Assembly: GCA_964453265.1 (NCBI GenBank)
Contig: CAYVNU010000002.1
Span: 62,001-126,000 of the forward strand
DNA from: CAYVNU01 sp964453265
Lineage (GTDB): Bacteria; Patescibacteriota; Doudnabacteria; UBA920
Direction of reading: 5' to 3'
Length of the DNA: 64,000 bases
Positions 50,330 through 60,800 of the stretch are shown here, in pieces (the first letter of the stretch is position 1; the number at the start of each line of letters is the position of its first letter). The notes under the pieces were generated by a model. That model was given only the letters and a program-made list of their open reading frames with translations. It ran no database searches and was not told where the DNA came from. The position numbers and the translations under genes are program-made.

Positions 50330-51765
50330 ATTATAAAACAAAACATTTACAATTTCTTTTCTTTTTTGTCGCCTTTTTTGCCTGCTTTTTTAGCGGTAAA
50401 TACGCATTAGCTTATGAAAGTAATACCAGCACAGACTCACCACAGTCAAATTTACAAATTCAATCAACCACCACAACAGCTAGCGTTTTAGGGGTAAATA
50501 CCCAAGCACCTGCTTTAATTCTAGCCATAAAAGACGCAAAAAATCAGCTCGGGACAGTTACTTTAAAATACTCACTAAGCCCGGTTTATAAAAATACCAA
50601 AAATAAAAAAACAGGTAAAACAACTAAAGCTATTAGCTCTTATATATTAAGCAGCAAAGATATTGCTCTGGCCATATTAAATCCCAAAACCAAGGAAGTT
50701 AAAATCGTGGTGGGAAAACAAAATGGCAAAAACATGTCGTTCCCTAAGTCAGAAGTCGATGTAAATTTAACAAGGTTTAACGGTGTTAACAGCAAATTTA
50801 CTGTTGACTCTCCGCAAAATGGCCAAGTCTTGGCATTAAAATATTTAATTACTAACCCTGAGTCAGGCAGCAAAACTAAAATTGAAGCAGGAATTTCGGA
50901 AGCTTTATATGTGCCCTACTCACCTGATTTTAACAATCCGGAAATTTTAACATACGGCGCAAATTATTTAAGCAAAATTATTAAAAATGTGGCGGACGAT
51001 TTAAATAACATTCCTTCCCAAGCCATACCGGGCTTAACTATCACCCAAGCAATCAGGCCAAGCATGATTAAAGCTTTAGTTTACGCGGAACATACCGACA
51101 CAACTCAAGTTTTGATGAAAAATAACACCCAAGGCACAGTGGACCAATTAAATATTTTACTCGCATTAAATGAAGGGGATACTTATAAATATAGTGTATC
51201 AACTGCTGGAGCCAGGGGCATTGCTCAATTCATTCCTTCTACTTATGCCTCCTTAGTTACTAGACATTCTGATGCCGGATTGATTGCTGATTTTGTAGCA
51301 GGCATGTCTGACCATGAAAATGCCATTAAAGCCATGTATTTACTGCTTGATGATTACGCCGGAGCGGTAAGAGTCAAAGCCAGCCAAGGTTTTGCCTCGG
51401 GCAGAGTTTTTGACTACGCAGCTGCTTCTTACAACGGAGGCACCACCCGCGTTGCTAGAGCCATAAACGCTTTTGGCGACACCTGGAACGAAGACAGAAA
51501 CGGACAAATTAATACTTTAAAAAGTCAAGTCAGCTCATTAACTAGCCAAGTAAAAAATTTAAAAAAGAAAATTGCTAAAGCCGATAAAAAAACTAAAACA
51601 TCTTTGCAGGCAGATTTAAATAAAGCCCAAAATAACCTATCAAATATAAGTAGCCAGTTAGACACTGTTTCTATAGCGACTTTACGCCCAGAAACAATTA
51701 ACTATGTTCAAAAAATATATAAAGTTATTCAATTCTTTAATTCAGAAGAATTAGCTATGCAATAA
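50326..51765 (+). CDS. Exported lysozyme-like / lytic transglycosylase-type protein
   Basis: 479 residues. Signal peptide 1-29 (QFLFFFVAFFACFFSGKYALA). Residues 30-240 form a beta-rich domain of unknown type. The lysozyme-like domain (about 245-395) has ALVYAEHTD with the likely catalytic Glu, STAGARGIAQFIPSTYASLV and YAAASYNGGTTRVARA, the SLT motif order. A coiled-coil insert (about 400-450, LKSQVSSLTSQVKNLKKKI) precedes RPETINYVQKIYKVIQFF. It likely cleaves or remodels peptidoglycan. It is the only plus-strand gene in this part of the envelope region. Confidence 0.85.
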   Translation: MNYKTKHLQFLFFFVAFFACFFSGKYALAYESNTSTDSPQSNLQIQSTTTTASVLGVNTQAPALILAIKDAKNQLGTVTLKYSLSPVYKNTKNKKTGKTTKAISSYILSSKDIALAILNPKTKEVKIVVGKQNGKNMSFPKSEVDVNLTRFNGVNSKFTVDSPQNGQVLALKYLITNPESGSKTKIEAGISEALYVPYSPDFNNPEILTYGANYLSKIIKNVADDLNNIPSQAIPGLTITQAIRPSMIKALVYAEHTDTTQVLMKNNTQGTVDQLNILLALNEGDTYKYSVSTAGARGIAQFIPSTYASLVTRHSDAGLIADFVAGMSDHENAIKAMYLLLDDYAGAVRVKASQGFASGRVFDYAAASYNGGTTRVARAINAFGDTWNEDRNGQINTLKSQVSSLTSQVKNLKKKIAKADKKTKTSLQADLNKAQNNLSNISSQLDTVSIATLRPETINYVQKIYKVIQFFNSEELAMQ

Positions 51766-51791
51766 TTTAAATTTTTAAATGCCTACTAATT

Positions 51792-51825
51792 AAAACGCGC
51801 ATCGAATTAAAAAGATGCGCGTTTT
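51792..51825. terminator. Bidirectional terminator
   Basis: AAAACGCGCATC/GATGCGCGTTTT, a 12-bp stem with a 10-nt loop, between two convergent genes. Confidence 0.9.
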
Positions 51826-51895
51826 GATTTAAAAAGTAAATCTATCTAAAAATAAATATTTTAGTCGGGTATAGATTAACAAAAGATTAGAATAA

Positions 51896-53788
51896 TTACT
51901 TGGAATTTACTTCAATTGTATCACCTTTGGCATAGCCTTCCACTTCCAGCTGGGGCAAAGTTACAACTTTCTTTAAACTATATTTTCTCTTCTTAAACGC
52001 CTCGCCGGTAATCGGTCTTAACTGACCTTTTACAACCAAATAAATTGTCGGGTTTAAATCACCTTTAACCAAAGTATTATCAATCGGCGGAACCGCAATG
52101 CCGTCAAACCACTCTATACCGACAGCCAAAGGAAAAACATAATCCGGCGTAATCCCCCGCTGCTTGGCTACAAAAGACGAAATGTTGTGTTTAGTACCTT
52201 CTTTAAAAATATAAAGTGGGCCGGCCTTGCTACCTAAAGCAAAGAAAGTTTTTTCTTTTGGCGTAGCGTAAGCGCCTATTGGCAAAGCCAAAATTTCTTC
52301 TTTTGACAAGGTGCTTATGCTTCTTGCACTAAAGCCACGATTTTTAAAAACTTCAGCTAAAACAGGCCTTTTTAAACCATTTTCCACAAAGTAGACACTT
52401 GGATTGTCAGCAGACTTAACCAAACTTTGATCAAGTGGCGGCACAAAACCTTGTTTTTCATAACTTGAAATTTCTTCATCCGGCACAGTGACGATTTTTT
52501 TTGCTGAAATTTTTCTTTGCTTAAAAACAACCTCGCTAAATAATTTTATTTTGCCGTTTTCCGCCAAATATATACCCGCATCTTTCGTGCCTTTAATTAT
52601 AGTGCCGTCTTTTGGCGGCAAAACCGAACCAGCAGAAAATAAAGCAGAGTCGGTAGATGTTATGGCAATAAAAGTCTGAGGATTCAGACCGCGCTGAGTA
52701 ATTACAAAATTTGACGCAGGGTGTTTTATATTTGAAATAAACACGTAGTACTTTCCTTGTTCATCTTTTACCACCGTATTATCATTGGGACCTAAAATTA
52801 TATCAGTTGGATAACTATCAAACTCATTCGGCGATACGGAAATTTTTTTGCTTAAATCTAAATTTCTTGCCAGCGCAACAAATGCGGGAACTAATTGCTT
52901 ATTGCCGTTTTGGATAATATAAGTGGAAGCGTCACCCGCTAAAGCAAACAACGTTCCATTGGGATACTTAAACCAGCTTTGAAAAAATTTCCAAAAATTA
53001 TAATTACCGTTAAATACATGTGGAGTATAGCGGTAAAGCGCGGCAGTCGCGCGGTTTAAAAGCTGTAAACTAGTCTCAGCCGGAGCATTGTAAGGCGGCC
53101 CTTGCGTGTTATCTACAGTAATTTTATCACCGACTTTGGAAGTTCTATTGCCGCCCGCGCTGCCAAAGACCCTGCCTTCTGAATCAATAGTCGGCCCCCT
53201 GCCCTGACTATATGAAAATGATTTCATTAAAGATTTGGTAGCGCCCAAGTACCGGTTATTTTGGGAATCAAAATTACCGAATAATTGATAGTAGAAACCC
53301 GGGAATAAATTGCCGCAGCCAGAAGAATCCGGACAATCAAAACCCATTGCTCTATCTAAAGATTTTTGTAAGCGCGTAGAGTTATAATCGCCGGCCGAAG
53401 TAATTAAACCCTGTTCTTTATTTAAGGTTACTAAAATAACCTGCGGATTTAAGCCGCTATGCTTTGAAGCGTCCCAAATAAGTTCAGCTGCTGTCCTAAG
53501 TCTTCCTAAATTCGGCCTCGGATCTTCTAATGATGTTTTTAATGAGATTGAGTCCGGCTCTTTTAACATTGCTAAAAAACCGGGCGTTGTGTTGGCCAAT
53601 ACGCTTTTTTTGCTTTCTAAGAATTTTTGCACACCCTCAGCTCCACCAAACGTTTGAGTGTCCGAAAAAACTTTGTCTTCAATTAATTTATCAGGCACAA
53701 ACGCTCCATCAATTTGAGCAAATGCCACGCCAGGCAAAATTAACAGTATAAAGCACAGACTTAAAATTTTATTTTTTTGTTTGATCAT
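51896..53788 (-). CDS. Exported lysozyme-like protein with six surface repeats
   Basis: 630 residues. Signal peptide 1-25 (ILSLCFILLILPGVAFAQ). Residues 80-280 form an all-alpha lysozyme-like domain with SGLNPQVILVTLNKEQGLIT (likely catalytic Glu), RAMGFDCPDSSGCGNLFPGF and NGNYNFWKFFQSWF. From about 282 to the end are six copies of a module of roughly 57 residues (pattern GTLVK...PxIYLVENGxKRPI...F..RG....V.T....EL..YP.G). The same module ends the subtilase encoded next door. A wall hydrolase held at the surface by the repeats is inferred. Confidence 0.78.
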   Translation of the reverse strand: MIKQKNKILSLCFILLILPGVAFAQIDGAFVPDKLIEDKVFSDTQTFGGAEGVQKFLESKKSVLANTTPGFLAMLKEPDSISLKTSLEDPRPNLGRLRTAAELIWDASKHSGLNPQVILVTLNKEQGLITSAGDYNSTRLQKSLDRAMGFDCPDSSGCGNLFPGFYYQLFGNFDSQNNRYLGATKSLMKSFSYSQGRGPTIDSEGRVFGSAGGNRTSKVGDKITVDNTQGPPYNAPAETSLQLLNRATAALYRYTPHVFNGNYNFWKFFQSWFKYPNGTLFALAGDASTYIIQNGNKQLVPAFVALARNLDLSKKISVSPNEFDSYPTDIILGPNDNTVVKDEQGKYYVFISNIKHPASNFVITQRGLNPQTFIAITSTDSALFSAGSVLPPKDGTIIKGTKDAGIYLAENGKIKLFSEVVFKQRKISAKKIVTVPDEEISSYEKQGFVPPLDQSLVKSADNPSVYFVENGLKRPVLAEVFKNRGFSARSISTLSKEEILALPIGAYATPKEKTFFALGSKAGPLYIFKEGTKHNISSFVAKQRGITPDYVFPLAVGIEWFDGIAVPPIDNTLVKGDLNPTIYLVVKGQLRPITGEAFKKRKYSLKKVVTLPQLEVEGYAKGDTIEVNSK

Positions 53789-53792
53789 AAAT

Positions 53793-55649
53793 TTATTTTG
53801 TTATGTAGGCTTGTCCTTTGGGAAAAGTTTTTAAATCCTGCTCGCTAACTTCCAAGAGCGGAAAAATTTCCAATCCCCTGCTAAAATAATAAGCTTTGTT
53901 AATTGGGTGTAAACTTTGTCCGGCAACCCAATATAGAGTGGGGTTTTTTTTAGTCTTTACCAGCGTACCTTCCTTTGGCGGCAAAAAACTTCCCGTGGGC
54001 CAGGAATTAAATTCTTCAAAACTAACTGCCTGAATATTTTCAAATTTTAAATTGCGCTGAGAAAAAATCTGAGAGCTAATCGGCATTTTTTCTCCGTTTC
54101 TAATTATATAAACCGCGGGACTATTTTCCAGCTTTATTAAAGTTTCATCATTCGGTAAAATATAGGGACCAAAGGGAAAATCTACCAATTGGTTTATGTT
54201 ATCTATATTTATAAATGTTCTTCTATTAAAACGCTGCTCATAAACATAATTAGAAATAATGCGTTTTTGTCCACCTAAAATTTGCAGTCTCATCCCGGTC
54301 GGAACAATATAAATTAAATCTTCTTCCGCAAAGGCTTGGGTATTTACAGATTTATCCAAACTTTTTTTTACATTTATGCGTCCCGAGCCCAAATAACCAA
54401 AACAGCTTCCTTGGCAATTATTTAAATTCAGCTGGTCAATCTGGTCAGCGGTGGAAATTATCAAACTGCGTACCTGGACATTGGAAATGCCGGGATGCAA
54501 AGCCAAAATCAAAGCAGCCTGTCCCGCAACATAAGGAACGGCCAAAGAACTGCCCGAGGCGTAAGCATAGGAATCCGGCGCGGACTTTTTGGTGGCCGGA
54601 TCTAAATTAATTGTCGATAAAATTCTTTTGCCGGGCGCGGAAACATCTATACAATTTTTCCCATAGTTTGCAAAATTGGGCTTTTGATCGTTCTGATCCA
54701 AGGCGGTAACTCCAATTACCATGTTGGCATCGTTATCGTCGCAAATCGGATAAACCGGTTCAATGTCTAAATTTTTACCTAAGGACAAAGTATCGTTACC
54801 TGCCGCCGCCACAATTACAATATTTTTTTTAAAAGCATAGGCAATGGCATCTGAAAGAGCTGTGTCGTGGCTAAATCCCACACCGCCGACGCTTAAATTT
54901 ATAATTTTTGCGCCGTGGTCCGCTGCCCAAACAATTCCCTGAGCAATAGAAGCCGAATCACCTTTTCCGGTTTTATCCAGTGCTTTAATAGGTATTATTG
55001 ATATGTACCAGTTATTACCGGTTATGCCTTTGTTGTTATTGGAGGTAGCACCTAAAATACCGGCAATTAAAGTCCCATGCCCGTTGTCGTCTGAATTTGA
55101 TCCGGGCAAAATTGGTTTCTTTGTCACAAAGTCATAACCCTCAACAAAATTTATAGCATGTAAATCTTCGTGAGTTTGATCTATGCCCGAATCTATAATC
55201 GCGACTAAATTATTTTTACTGCCTACAGTATTTACCCATGCTTTGTCAAAACCGGCTTTACTTAAAGCCCATTGCTTGTCAATGTCGCTCGAATCCGATG
55301 TAAAACCCGGATCATTTACAGCAACATCCTGATTTTTTATTTCTTTATTTACTTCTAAAAACTCAAGTTGTCCTGCCAGTTTACGCGAAATTTCTTTTGC
55401 ACTTAAATTACTGCTTATTTTATATATATTCTGGAATTTTAAATTTTCGCTAAAAGAAAAAATTTCTTCAAAAGTATCCGAAGCCCCAAGTAAAACTTCG
55501 GGAGGTGCGTATGTTTTTAATTTTATCAAGTAGCTTTCAGAGGCCGCGACATTTTTTAGAAAAAAAGAGTATGAAAAAATTAAGAACAAGGTTAAAATTA
55601 TAACCCTGCTCCCAAGTTTTTTTTTAAAATTTAATCCTGTAAATTTCAA
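53793..55649 (-). CDS. Exported subtilisin-like (S8) protease with three surface repeats
   Basis: 618 residues. N-terminal hydrophobic signal segment (17-36), a propeptide-like region to about 120, then the S8 domain with D153 in AIIDSGIDQTH, H191 in DDNGHGTLIAG, oxyanion N285 in AAAGND and S368 in ASGSSLAVPYVAG. All catalytic residues are present. From about 440 to the end are three modules (TLIKLENSPAVYIIRNGEKM, GTLVKTKKNPTLYWVAGQSL) homologous to those of the neighbouring lysozyme-like protein. Genes are 4 bases apart and surely co-expressed. Confidence 0.94.
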   Translation of the reverse strand: MKFTGLNFKKKLGSRVIILTLFLIFSYSFFLKNVAASESYLIKLKTYAPPEVLLGASDTFEEIFSFSENLKFQNIYKISSNLSAKEISRKLAGQLEFLEVNKEIKNQDVAVNDPGFTSDSSDIDKQWALSKAGFDKAWVNTVGSKNNLVAIIDSGIDQTHEDLHAINFVEGYDFVTKKPILPGSNSDDNGHGTLIAGILGATSNNNKGITGNNWYISIIPIKALDKTGKGDSASIAQGIVWAADHGAKIINLSVGGVGFSHDTALSDAIAYAFKKNIVIVAAAGNDTLSLGKNLDIEPVYPICDDNDANMVIGVTALDQNDQKPNFANYGKNCIDVSAPGKRILSTINLDPATKKSAPDSYAYASGSSLAVPYVAGQAALILALHPGISNVQVRSLIISTADQIDQLNLNNCQGSCFGYLGSGRINVKKSLDKSVNTQAFAEEDLIYIVPTGMRLQILGGQKRIISNYVYEQRFNRRTFINIDNINQLVDFPFGPYILPNDETLIKLENSPAVYIIRNGEKMPISSQIFSQRNLKFENIQAVSFEEFNSWPTGSFLPPKEGTLVKTKKNPTLYWVAGQSLHPINKAYYFSRGLEIFPLLEVSEQDLKTFPKGQAYITK

Positions 55650-55661
55650 ATTATTGATTGA

Positions 55662-56381
55662 TTAATCGTATTTGCCAAACCACAAATTGAGTCTAATTTT
55701 CAGCAAATCAATAAAAACTTCAATATAGCTTTTTAAGCTAACTTTTGATTCGCCTTCATTTACCCATACTACGGGCAATTCTTTTATTTTATAACCAAAT
55801 TTTTTTGACATTGCCAAAATTTCTATGTCAAAACCAAATCTTTCAATTACTGCTTTAGAAAAAACTCGCTCTGCCGCTTTAGCACTAAACAGTTTAAAAC
55901 CTCTTTGACTATCGTGAATTTCCCAAATACCCGCCACAAACCTAATTAAGTATTTTGACCAGTGGCCAACAAACCTTCTATACCACTGCGCATGCTCATC
56001 TATTTTTGCACCCGCAACTTCAATCGACCCAATAACTACATCAAACCCATTTTGCAGGCACTCTAGCATAGGCAAAACCTGGTCAATGGAAGTAGAATTA
56101 TCCGCATCCATAAACAGCCTAGCATCTCCCGAGGCTTTCAGCATGCCCTGCCTCACCACCCAACCTTTGCCGTGATTTTCTTTATTGTCTAATAAAAATA
56201 GATTTTTTAATGTTTTAGAGAGGTCTTTAACCACCTGCCCTGTATTGTCTTTACTACCATCACTAACGACTAAAATTTCGTATTCCCAAGGCTGTTTTTT
56301 TAAAAATTCGCTTACTGACAAAAGAGTTTTTGTAATTCGAGCTGACTCGTTATAAGCGGGAATTACGACAGATAATTTCAT
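55662..56381 (-). CDS. GT2 dolichol-phosphate-mannose-synthase-like glycosyltransferase
   Basis: 239 residues, GT-A fold without a membrane domain: LSVVIPAYNESARITKTLL, ILVVSDGSKDNTGQVV, FMDADNSTSIDQVLPML (metal-binding DxD), DSQRGFKLFSAKAAERVF and RFGFDIEILAMSKKFGY. Most like dolichyl/undecaprenyl-phosphate hexose synthases, which make lipid-phosphate sugars for extracytoplasmic glycosylation. It precedes the two exported proteins by 12 bases, so it may serve glycosylation of surface proteins. Confidence 0.92.
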   Translation of the reverse strand: MKLSVVIPAYNESARITKTLLSVSEFLKKQPWEYEILVVSDGSKDNTGQVVKDLSKTLKNLFLLDNKENHGKGWVVRQGMLKASGDARLFMDADNSTSIDQVLPMLECLQNGFDVVIGSIEVAGAKIDEHAQWYRRFVGHWSKYLIRFVAGIWEIHDSQRGFKLFSAKAAERVFSKAVIERFGFDIEILAMSKKFGYKIKELPVVWVNEGESKVSLKSYIEVFIDLLKIRLNLWFGKYD

Positions 56382-56404
56382 ATGTGTTTTTATTAATTAC
56401 TTAA

Positions 56405-56410
56405 ATTATA
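56405..56410 (-). promoter_or_regulatory. -10 box before the GT2-subtilase-lysozyme operon
   Basis: TATAAT on the minus strand in the context GTGCTATAATTTAAG, about 24 bases upstream of the ATG. The -35 (TTTAGG region) is weak. Confidence 0.55.
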
Positions 56411-56470
56411 GCACATTTCTGTCCCTAAACTCTTTAATATTAATACGTATTTTTTTATTTTTTGTTACAA

Positions 56471-56505
56471 AAAAACAGCAATCATTTTTATAATTGCTGT
56501 TTTTT
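56471..56505 (-). terminator. Terminator of galE
   Basis: AACAGCAAT/ATTGCTGTT stem with A and T runs on either side, 6 bases beyond the galE stop. Confidence 0.85.
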
Positions 56506-56510
56506 AAATT

Positions 56511-57710
56511 TTAACTGTTCATTTGCTGCCAACTGCTAGTGATAATTGTTTCTAAATCACTATACTGAGGCAGAAAATTTAATTTTTCTTTAATTTTTCT
56601 ATTGTCTGCCACACTCTGCTCGTAGTCTCCCGCACGGCGCTGCCCTTTTTCCATTGGGATAATTCTATTTAAAACTTCCGAAGCTTTATTAATAATTTCC
56701 AAAACTGAACTACCTTTACCCGTACCAATGTTAAAAATTTCAAAATCTTCCAAACTATTCATTTTTTCCAAAGCCGCCACATGTGCTCTGGCTATATCTA
56801 CCACATGGACAAAATCGCGAATGCAAGTTCCGTCAAAAGTATTAAAATCGGTGCCGTTAACGGTAATTGCCGAGCGCTTGCCCATAGCAACTTCCAAAAC
56901 TATGGGAATTAAATGGGAGAAATGGGTCGGTTTTATTTTTGCCTCAAAGTCGCAGCCGGCGGCATTGAAATATCTAAAAACTACGGCATGAAAGCCCAAA
57001 AATTGGGAATAAAATTTAATAATTCTTTCTGCCAAAAGTTTACTTAAACCATAAGGGTTATTTGGCAAAAGTTTAGCACGCTCATTAATCGGTATAACAG
57101 CTTGATTTCCATAAACTGCGCAAGTAGAAGAAAAGATTATTTTTTTACATTTAAATTCATCCATAACTGAAAGTAGCCCGGCTGTATTTAAAGTATTATT
57201 CTGTAAATATTTTTCAGGCTCTTTAACCGACTCTTCAACTTCTATACTGGCCGCAAAATGCATAACAGCTGTAAAATTTTCCTGCGCGAATAAATCTTTA
57301 AGTAAATTTATATCCGCTAAATCACCTTCTATAAATTTTGCGTGACCGGAAACATTTTCTCTTTTACCAGTACTTAAATTATCGAGCACGACAACTTCAT
57401 AGCCGGATTTTAAAAGTTCTTTTACCGCATGAGCCCCTATATACCCGGCTCCTCCGGTTACCAAAATTTTACCACGACTCTTTTCTTGTGGAATTTTTTG
57501 AAAAGCATTTAAAGATTCGTCAATCTGATCTTGAGATATTTGCCCTATTCCTGAACTCACTGCAGTTTTATCTGCCGAAGAACTTACCAATTGATTATAT
57601 TTATCTATGTTTAAAACTACCACCGCGGGTTTTTCTTGGTAATTTAAAATAATTCCGCCGCCACGGCTGTTAGTTTCTTCAATTAAATCCTGCAAATGTT
57701 GAGTATCCAT
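56511..57710 (-). CDS. galE: UDP-glucose 4-epimerase fused to an N-terminal Phd/YefM-like domain
   Basis: 399 residues from the ATG at 57710. The extended SDR epimerase starts at about 80: GGAGYIGAH (86-94) binds NAD, SSTCAVYG (194-201) and Y220-xxx-K224 (YGLSK) are catalytic, and YFNAAGCDF and DGTCIRDFVHV complete the GalE set. Before it, residues 1-44 (MDTQHLQDLIEETNSRGGGI then ILNYQEKPAVVVLNIDKYNQ) look like a Phd/YefM antitoxin fold (DNA-binding, toxin-neutralising), joined by a linker of about 35 residues. No toxin gene is adjacent. The enzyme supplies UDP-galactose-type donors; the fused domain's role is unknown. Confidence 0.93.
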   Translation of the reverse strand: MDTQHLQDLIEETNSRGGGIILNYQEKPAVVVLNIDKYNQLVSSSADKTAVSSGIGQISQDQIDESLNAFQKIPQEKSRGKILVTGGAGYIGAHAVKELLKSGYEVVVLDNLSTGKRENVSGHAKFIEGDLADINLLKDLFAQENFTAVMHFAASIEVEESVKEPEKYLQNNTLNTAGLLSVMDEFKCKKIIFSSTCAVYGNQAVIPINERAKLLPNNPYGLSKLLAERIIKFYSQFLGFHAVVFRYFNAAGCDFEAKIKPTHFSHLIPIVLEVAMGKRSAITVNGTDFNTFDGTCIRDFVHVVDIARAHVAALEKMNSLEDFEIFNIGTGKGSSVLEIINKASEVLNRIIPMEKGQRRAGDYEQSVADNRKIKEKLNFLPQYSDLETIITSSWQQMNS

Positions 57711-57742
57711 ATAAAATATTAATGTCAAATTTTGAACAAAAT

Positions 57743-57762
57743 AAACAGCCCTTTGGCTGTTT
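57743..57762 (-). terminator. Hairpin between galE and the large surface protein gene
   Basis: AAACAGCC/GGCTGTTT stem with loop CTTT and a T-rich right flank; could stop either strand. Confidence 0.7.
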
Positions 57763-57832
57763 TTATTTTTGTTTTATTTTATATAAGTTAACTGCTTTAC
57801 TTAATAATAGCATGTATAAAAAATTTGGCAAA

Positions 57833-57869
57833 TTTAAAAGCCCTAGGCTTTTTGCTTCGGGCTTTTAAA
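57833..57869 (-). terminator. Terminator of the large surface protein gene
   Basis: TTTAAAAGCCC/GGGCTTTTAAA, 11-bp stem, 5 bases past the stop codon. Confidence 0.8.
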
Positions 57870-57873
57870 GTTT

Positions 57874-60800
57874 TTAGCTATTAAGTACTAGTTTTATTAA
57901 CAAATCTTTTTTGCGGAACACGGCAAAGGCTGCGGTTAACATACCTGCAAATACAAAGCCACTGGTGTCAGCTCCGGTTTGCGGAGCGACAAAAATACCT
58001 TTGACTTGCGGGTTGTTAATGCGGATAGTAACGGTATTACCATAAGTATTACTCATAGTATAAGTTAAATTTGATTCCAAGCCGTATTTAACTCTAACTT
58101 TAAAGCTCTTAGAAACCGCGCCGCCGGCCGGTACTGTAATTCCAGGGAAAGAAATAACATTACCGTTTAAGTTACCGCCGCCATTGTCTACCATATCGGC
58201 ATAAGGCAAAACCTGAGACAAATCATCGGTAATTACAAAACTATTTGCCGGGCTGTTGCCGTTATTTGTTACTGTTAAAGTGTAAGTAATATAGTCTTCT
58301 CTGCTAGCATTTACAGTTGTCGCATCAACAGGATTACCAAAGCTGGTGGTTTTAGTTTCATTAACAGCACGCTTTGAATAAACTAAGTTTACGCTGCCGC
58401 CTTGTACGCAGTTATAAGTACAGCCGGTATTGTTAATAAATACCCATGCGTCATCTTGAATTTGAGAAACAGAATCACCATTTACTCTGGCAATATTTTG
58501 AATACTGGAACCGGAATTAGAGACAATTCTTGCCTGGAAAGTTACCGTGCGGCTTTCGTTAACCGACATGGAGCCTAAATTAATTTCACTATTTAACTGG
58601 CCGGAAACATATGAAAGGCCGTTTGGCAAAATATCAGAGAGTCTAACATTATTCACAGTTTGATTGCCGGTATTTTTAACAACTATTTGAAATTCAACAG
58701 TATCATTAATATTTGCGCTTACGCTGTTCTGATAAGAAGAGTTATAATTTCCAGATGTATTTCTAACCAATTTTTCAATAGACAACTGTCTGTATTCATT
58801 AGCCGGTACGGTATTACCGCCGGCAATATAATAGACAGTGTTGCAAGAATTATTTACACAGTTCTGATTTGCTTGGGTTACAGTATTGTTGTTACCATTT
58901 ATATTGCTGTTATTACCCTGGTTTGAACTGTTGGTAGAATTGGTGTTTGTGCCGGTGTTGGTATTAGTATTGGTATTGCAAGACGCGTCGCTGTTATTGC
59001 AATTGCCAGTAGATGTAGTTTGCTCAGTTGGCATTTGCACTGAAACAGAAGTTAAGGCGTTGCCACAAGTTGCATCTAATATATAGAAGCTATGGCTAGA
59101 ACCTGCACTTAAACCGGTTATTATAAACTGACCTGTACTATTTCCAGTATTAATTACATTACTCAAAGTATTTTGAGCAAGCTTAATACTATGACTGCCG
59201 GTAGTTGTCCAAGTTAAAGTAACACTATAAGTATTACCCTGCTTTACCGGAGTACTTGCATTTAAAGCGTAGTTACTGTTGCTGACACAGGCTTGTTCAA
59301 CATCTTTTCTAACGACAATACTGCTTAACACACCGCCGCAAGAAGAAGTGTCATAAATTTTAAAGATGTAATTTTTATTTGCTTCAATGTTACTAAAGTC
59401 CTGACTACTGCCTTTTACCGCGTTTTGTACAAAGACTTTTTCCTGTCCTTCATTAGGATCAATGTAAGTAACTTTCATGGCATTGCTGCCTGTCCAGTTA
59501 TAGGAAATAGTGGTTCTGTACAAATTGCCGCTGGCAACCGGTAAAGTTGCATTTAAGCTGGTATTGATGTTTGCGTAACAAACCGGTGGAGGAGGTAAGT
59601 TTGGACACTTAGCCTGCGCGCTAGCATAAGCTTGTGCTTGTGCTTGGGACTGAGCCTGATTTTGCGCCTGAGTAAACGCGCTGTTATAAGCAACTTGCTG
59701 GGAAACTGTTGAATTAGCAGTTGCAGTTGCACTGGAAGAAGCTGATGCAGTAGCCGATGAACCATCCGAACATACAGCAGAAGCGCTTGCTGTTGCTGTT
59801 GCAGTCGCAGAAGCACTAAAATTAGTTGGAGGAGGAGTGTTTGTACACTTAGCTTGGGCACTAGCGTGAGCGCTTGCGTTAGCATCTGCTTTTGCTTGAT
59901 CATTCGCTTTATTTTGAGCATTTATTTGAGCTTCCGATTGAGTACTACCGGTGGCAGTTGCAGTTGCTGTAGCAGATGCCGAAGCTGTTGCGGAAGTTCC
60001 GTCTACACAATAGGCAGAAGCGCTGGCAGAAGCCGTAGCTGTGGCAGTGGCTGTAAAAACAGAAGGCTGAGTTGCCTGAGTAACGGTATAAGAGTTAACT
60101 GGGTTTGTGCTGCTGCAGCTATTGTCTGCTTGAGCATTGTTAGATATTCTGCAAGATACATTATAAGTACCCGCAGCAGAAGGGGCTTTACAGTCGAATA
60201 TAGCGCCGGTATGATCCCAGCCGCTAAAATTACAACCCTGAGCGCCATTACCGTCTAAAGTTATATAGCCCGAGACTACTCCGTAATCGCAAGCCACCTG
60301 GAAAGTTTCGTTAGGTTTTAAGCTAGAAGCTTTACCACCGTTAGCATACACGCCGCTGTTGGTATTAAATGTGCGCTGCACACAGGCATTGGATGCTTGA
60401 GGGCGTTGTACAGTAATACCAGACCAGCCTAAAGAACAATTGGTAGCGCCGTTAGGTGCTGTCCAGCCTTCGCCGGTTACTGTAGTAGAACCAATAGAAA
60501 TATATGTAGCGGTAATAGTACTGCCGCTTACAGTTACAACATTGGTGTTGCTGGAAACAAATCTTCCGCCATACCAACCAGAAGGAGCACTGGCAGTAGC
60601 ACTTTCACCTTGATTAATTACATTTGGGGAAAGAAACACAGAACCTGCCGGACAAACCGGATTGTTTGGAGTAACCGGATTTGGAATTACTGGATTTGGA
60701 ATTACCGGAGTTCTTACATTAACATTACAAGTTGCTTGCTGAGCACCTTTTCTTACAGTTACATAGTGCTGGCCAGATGTAGAAAAAGAACGATTAATAG

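Noticed and set aside
59590..60060. Repeat array resembling CRISPR or minisatellite DNA
   Set aside because: The periodicity is of GCN/ACN/AGY codons within a continuous reading frame, with no fixed repeat and unique-spacer structure.
59553..60258. Several ORFs in other frames across the Ala/Ser-rich coding region
   Set aside because: Low-complexity codons leave alternate frames free of stops; the products are Leu/Gln- or Cys/Ser-rich artefacts.
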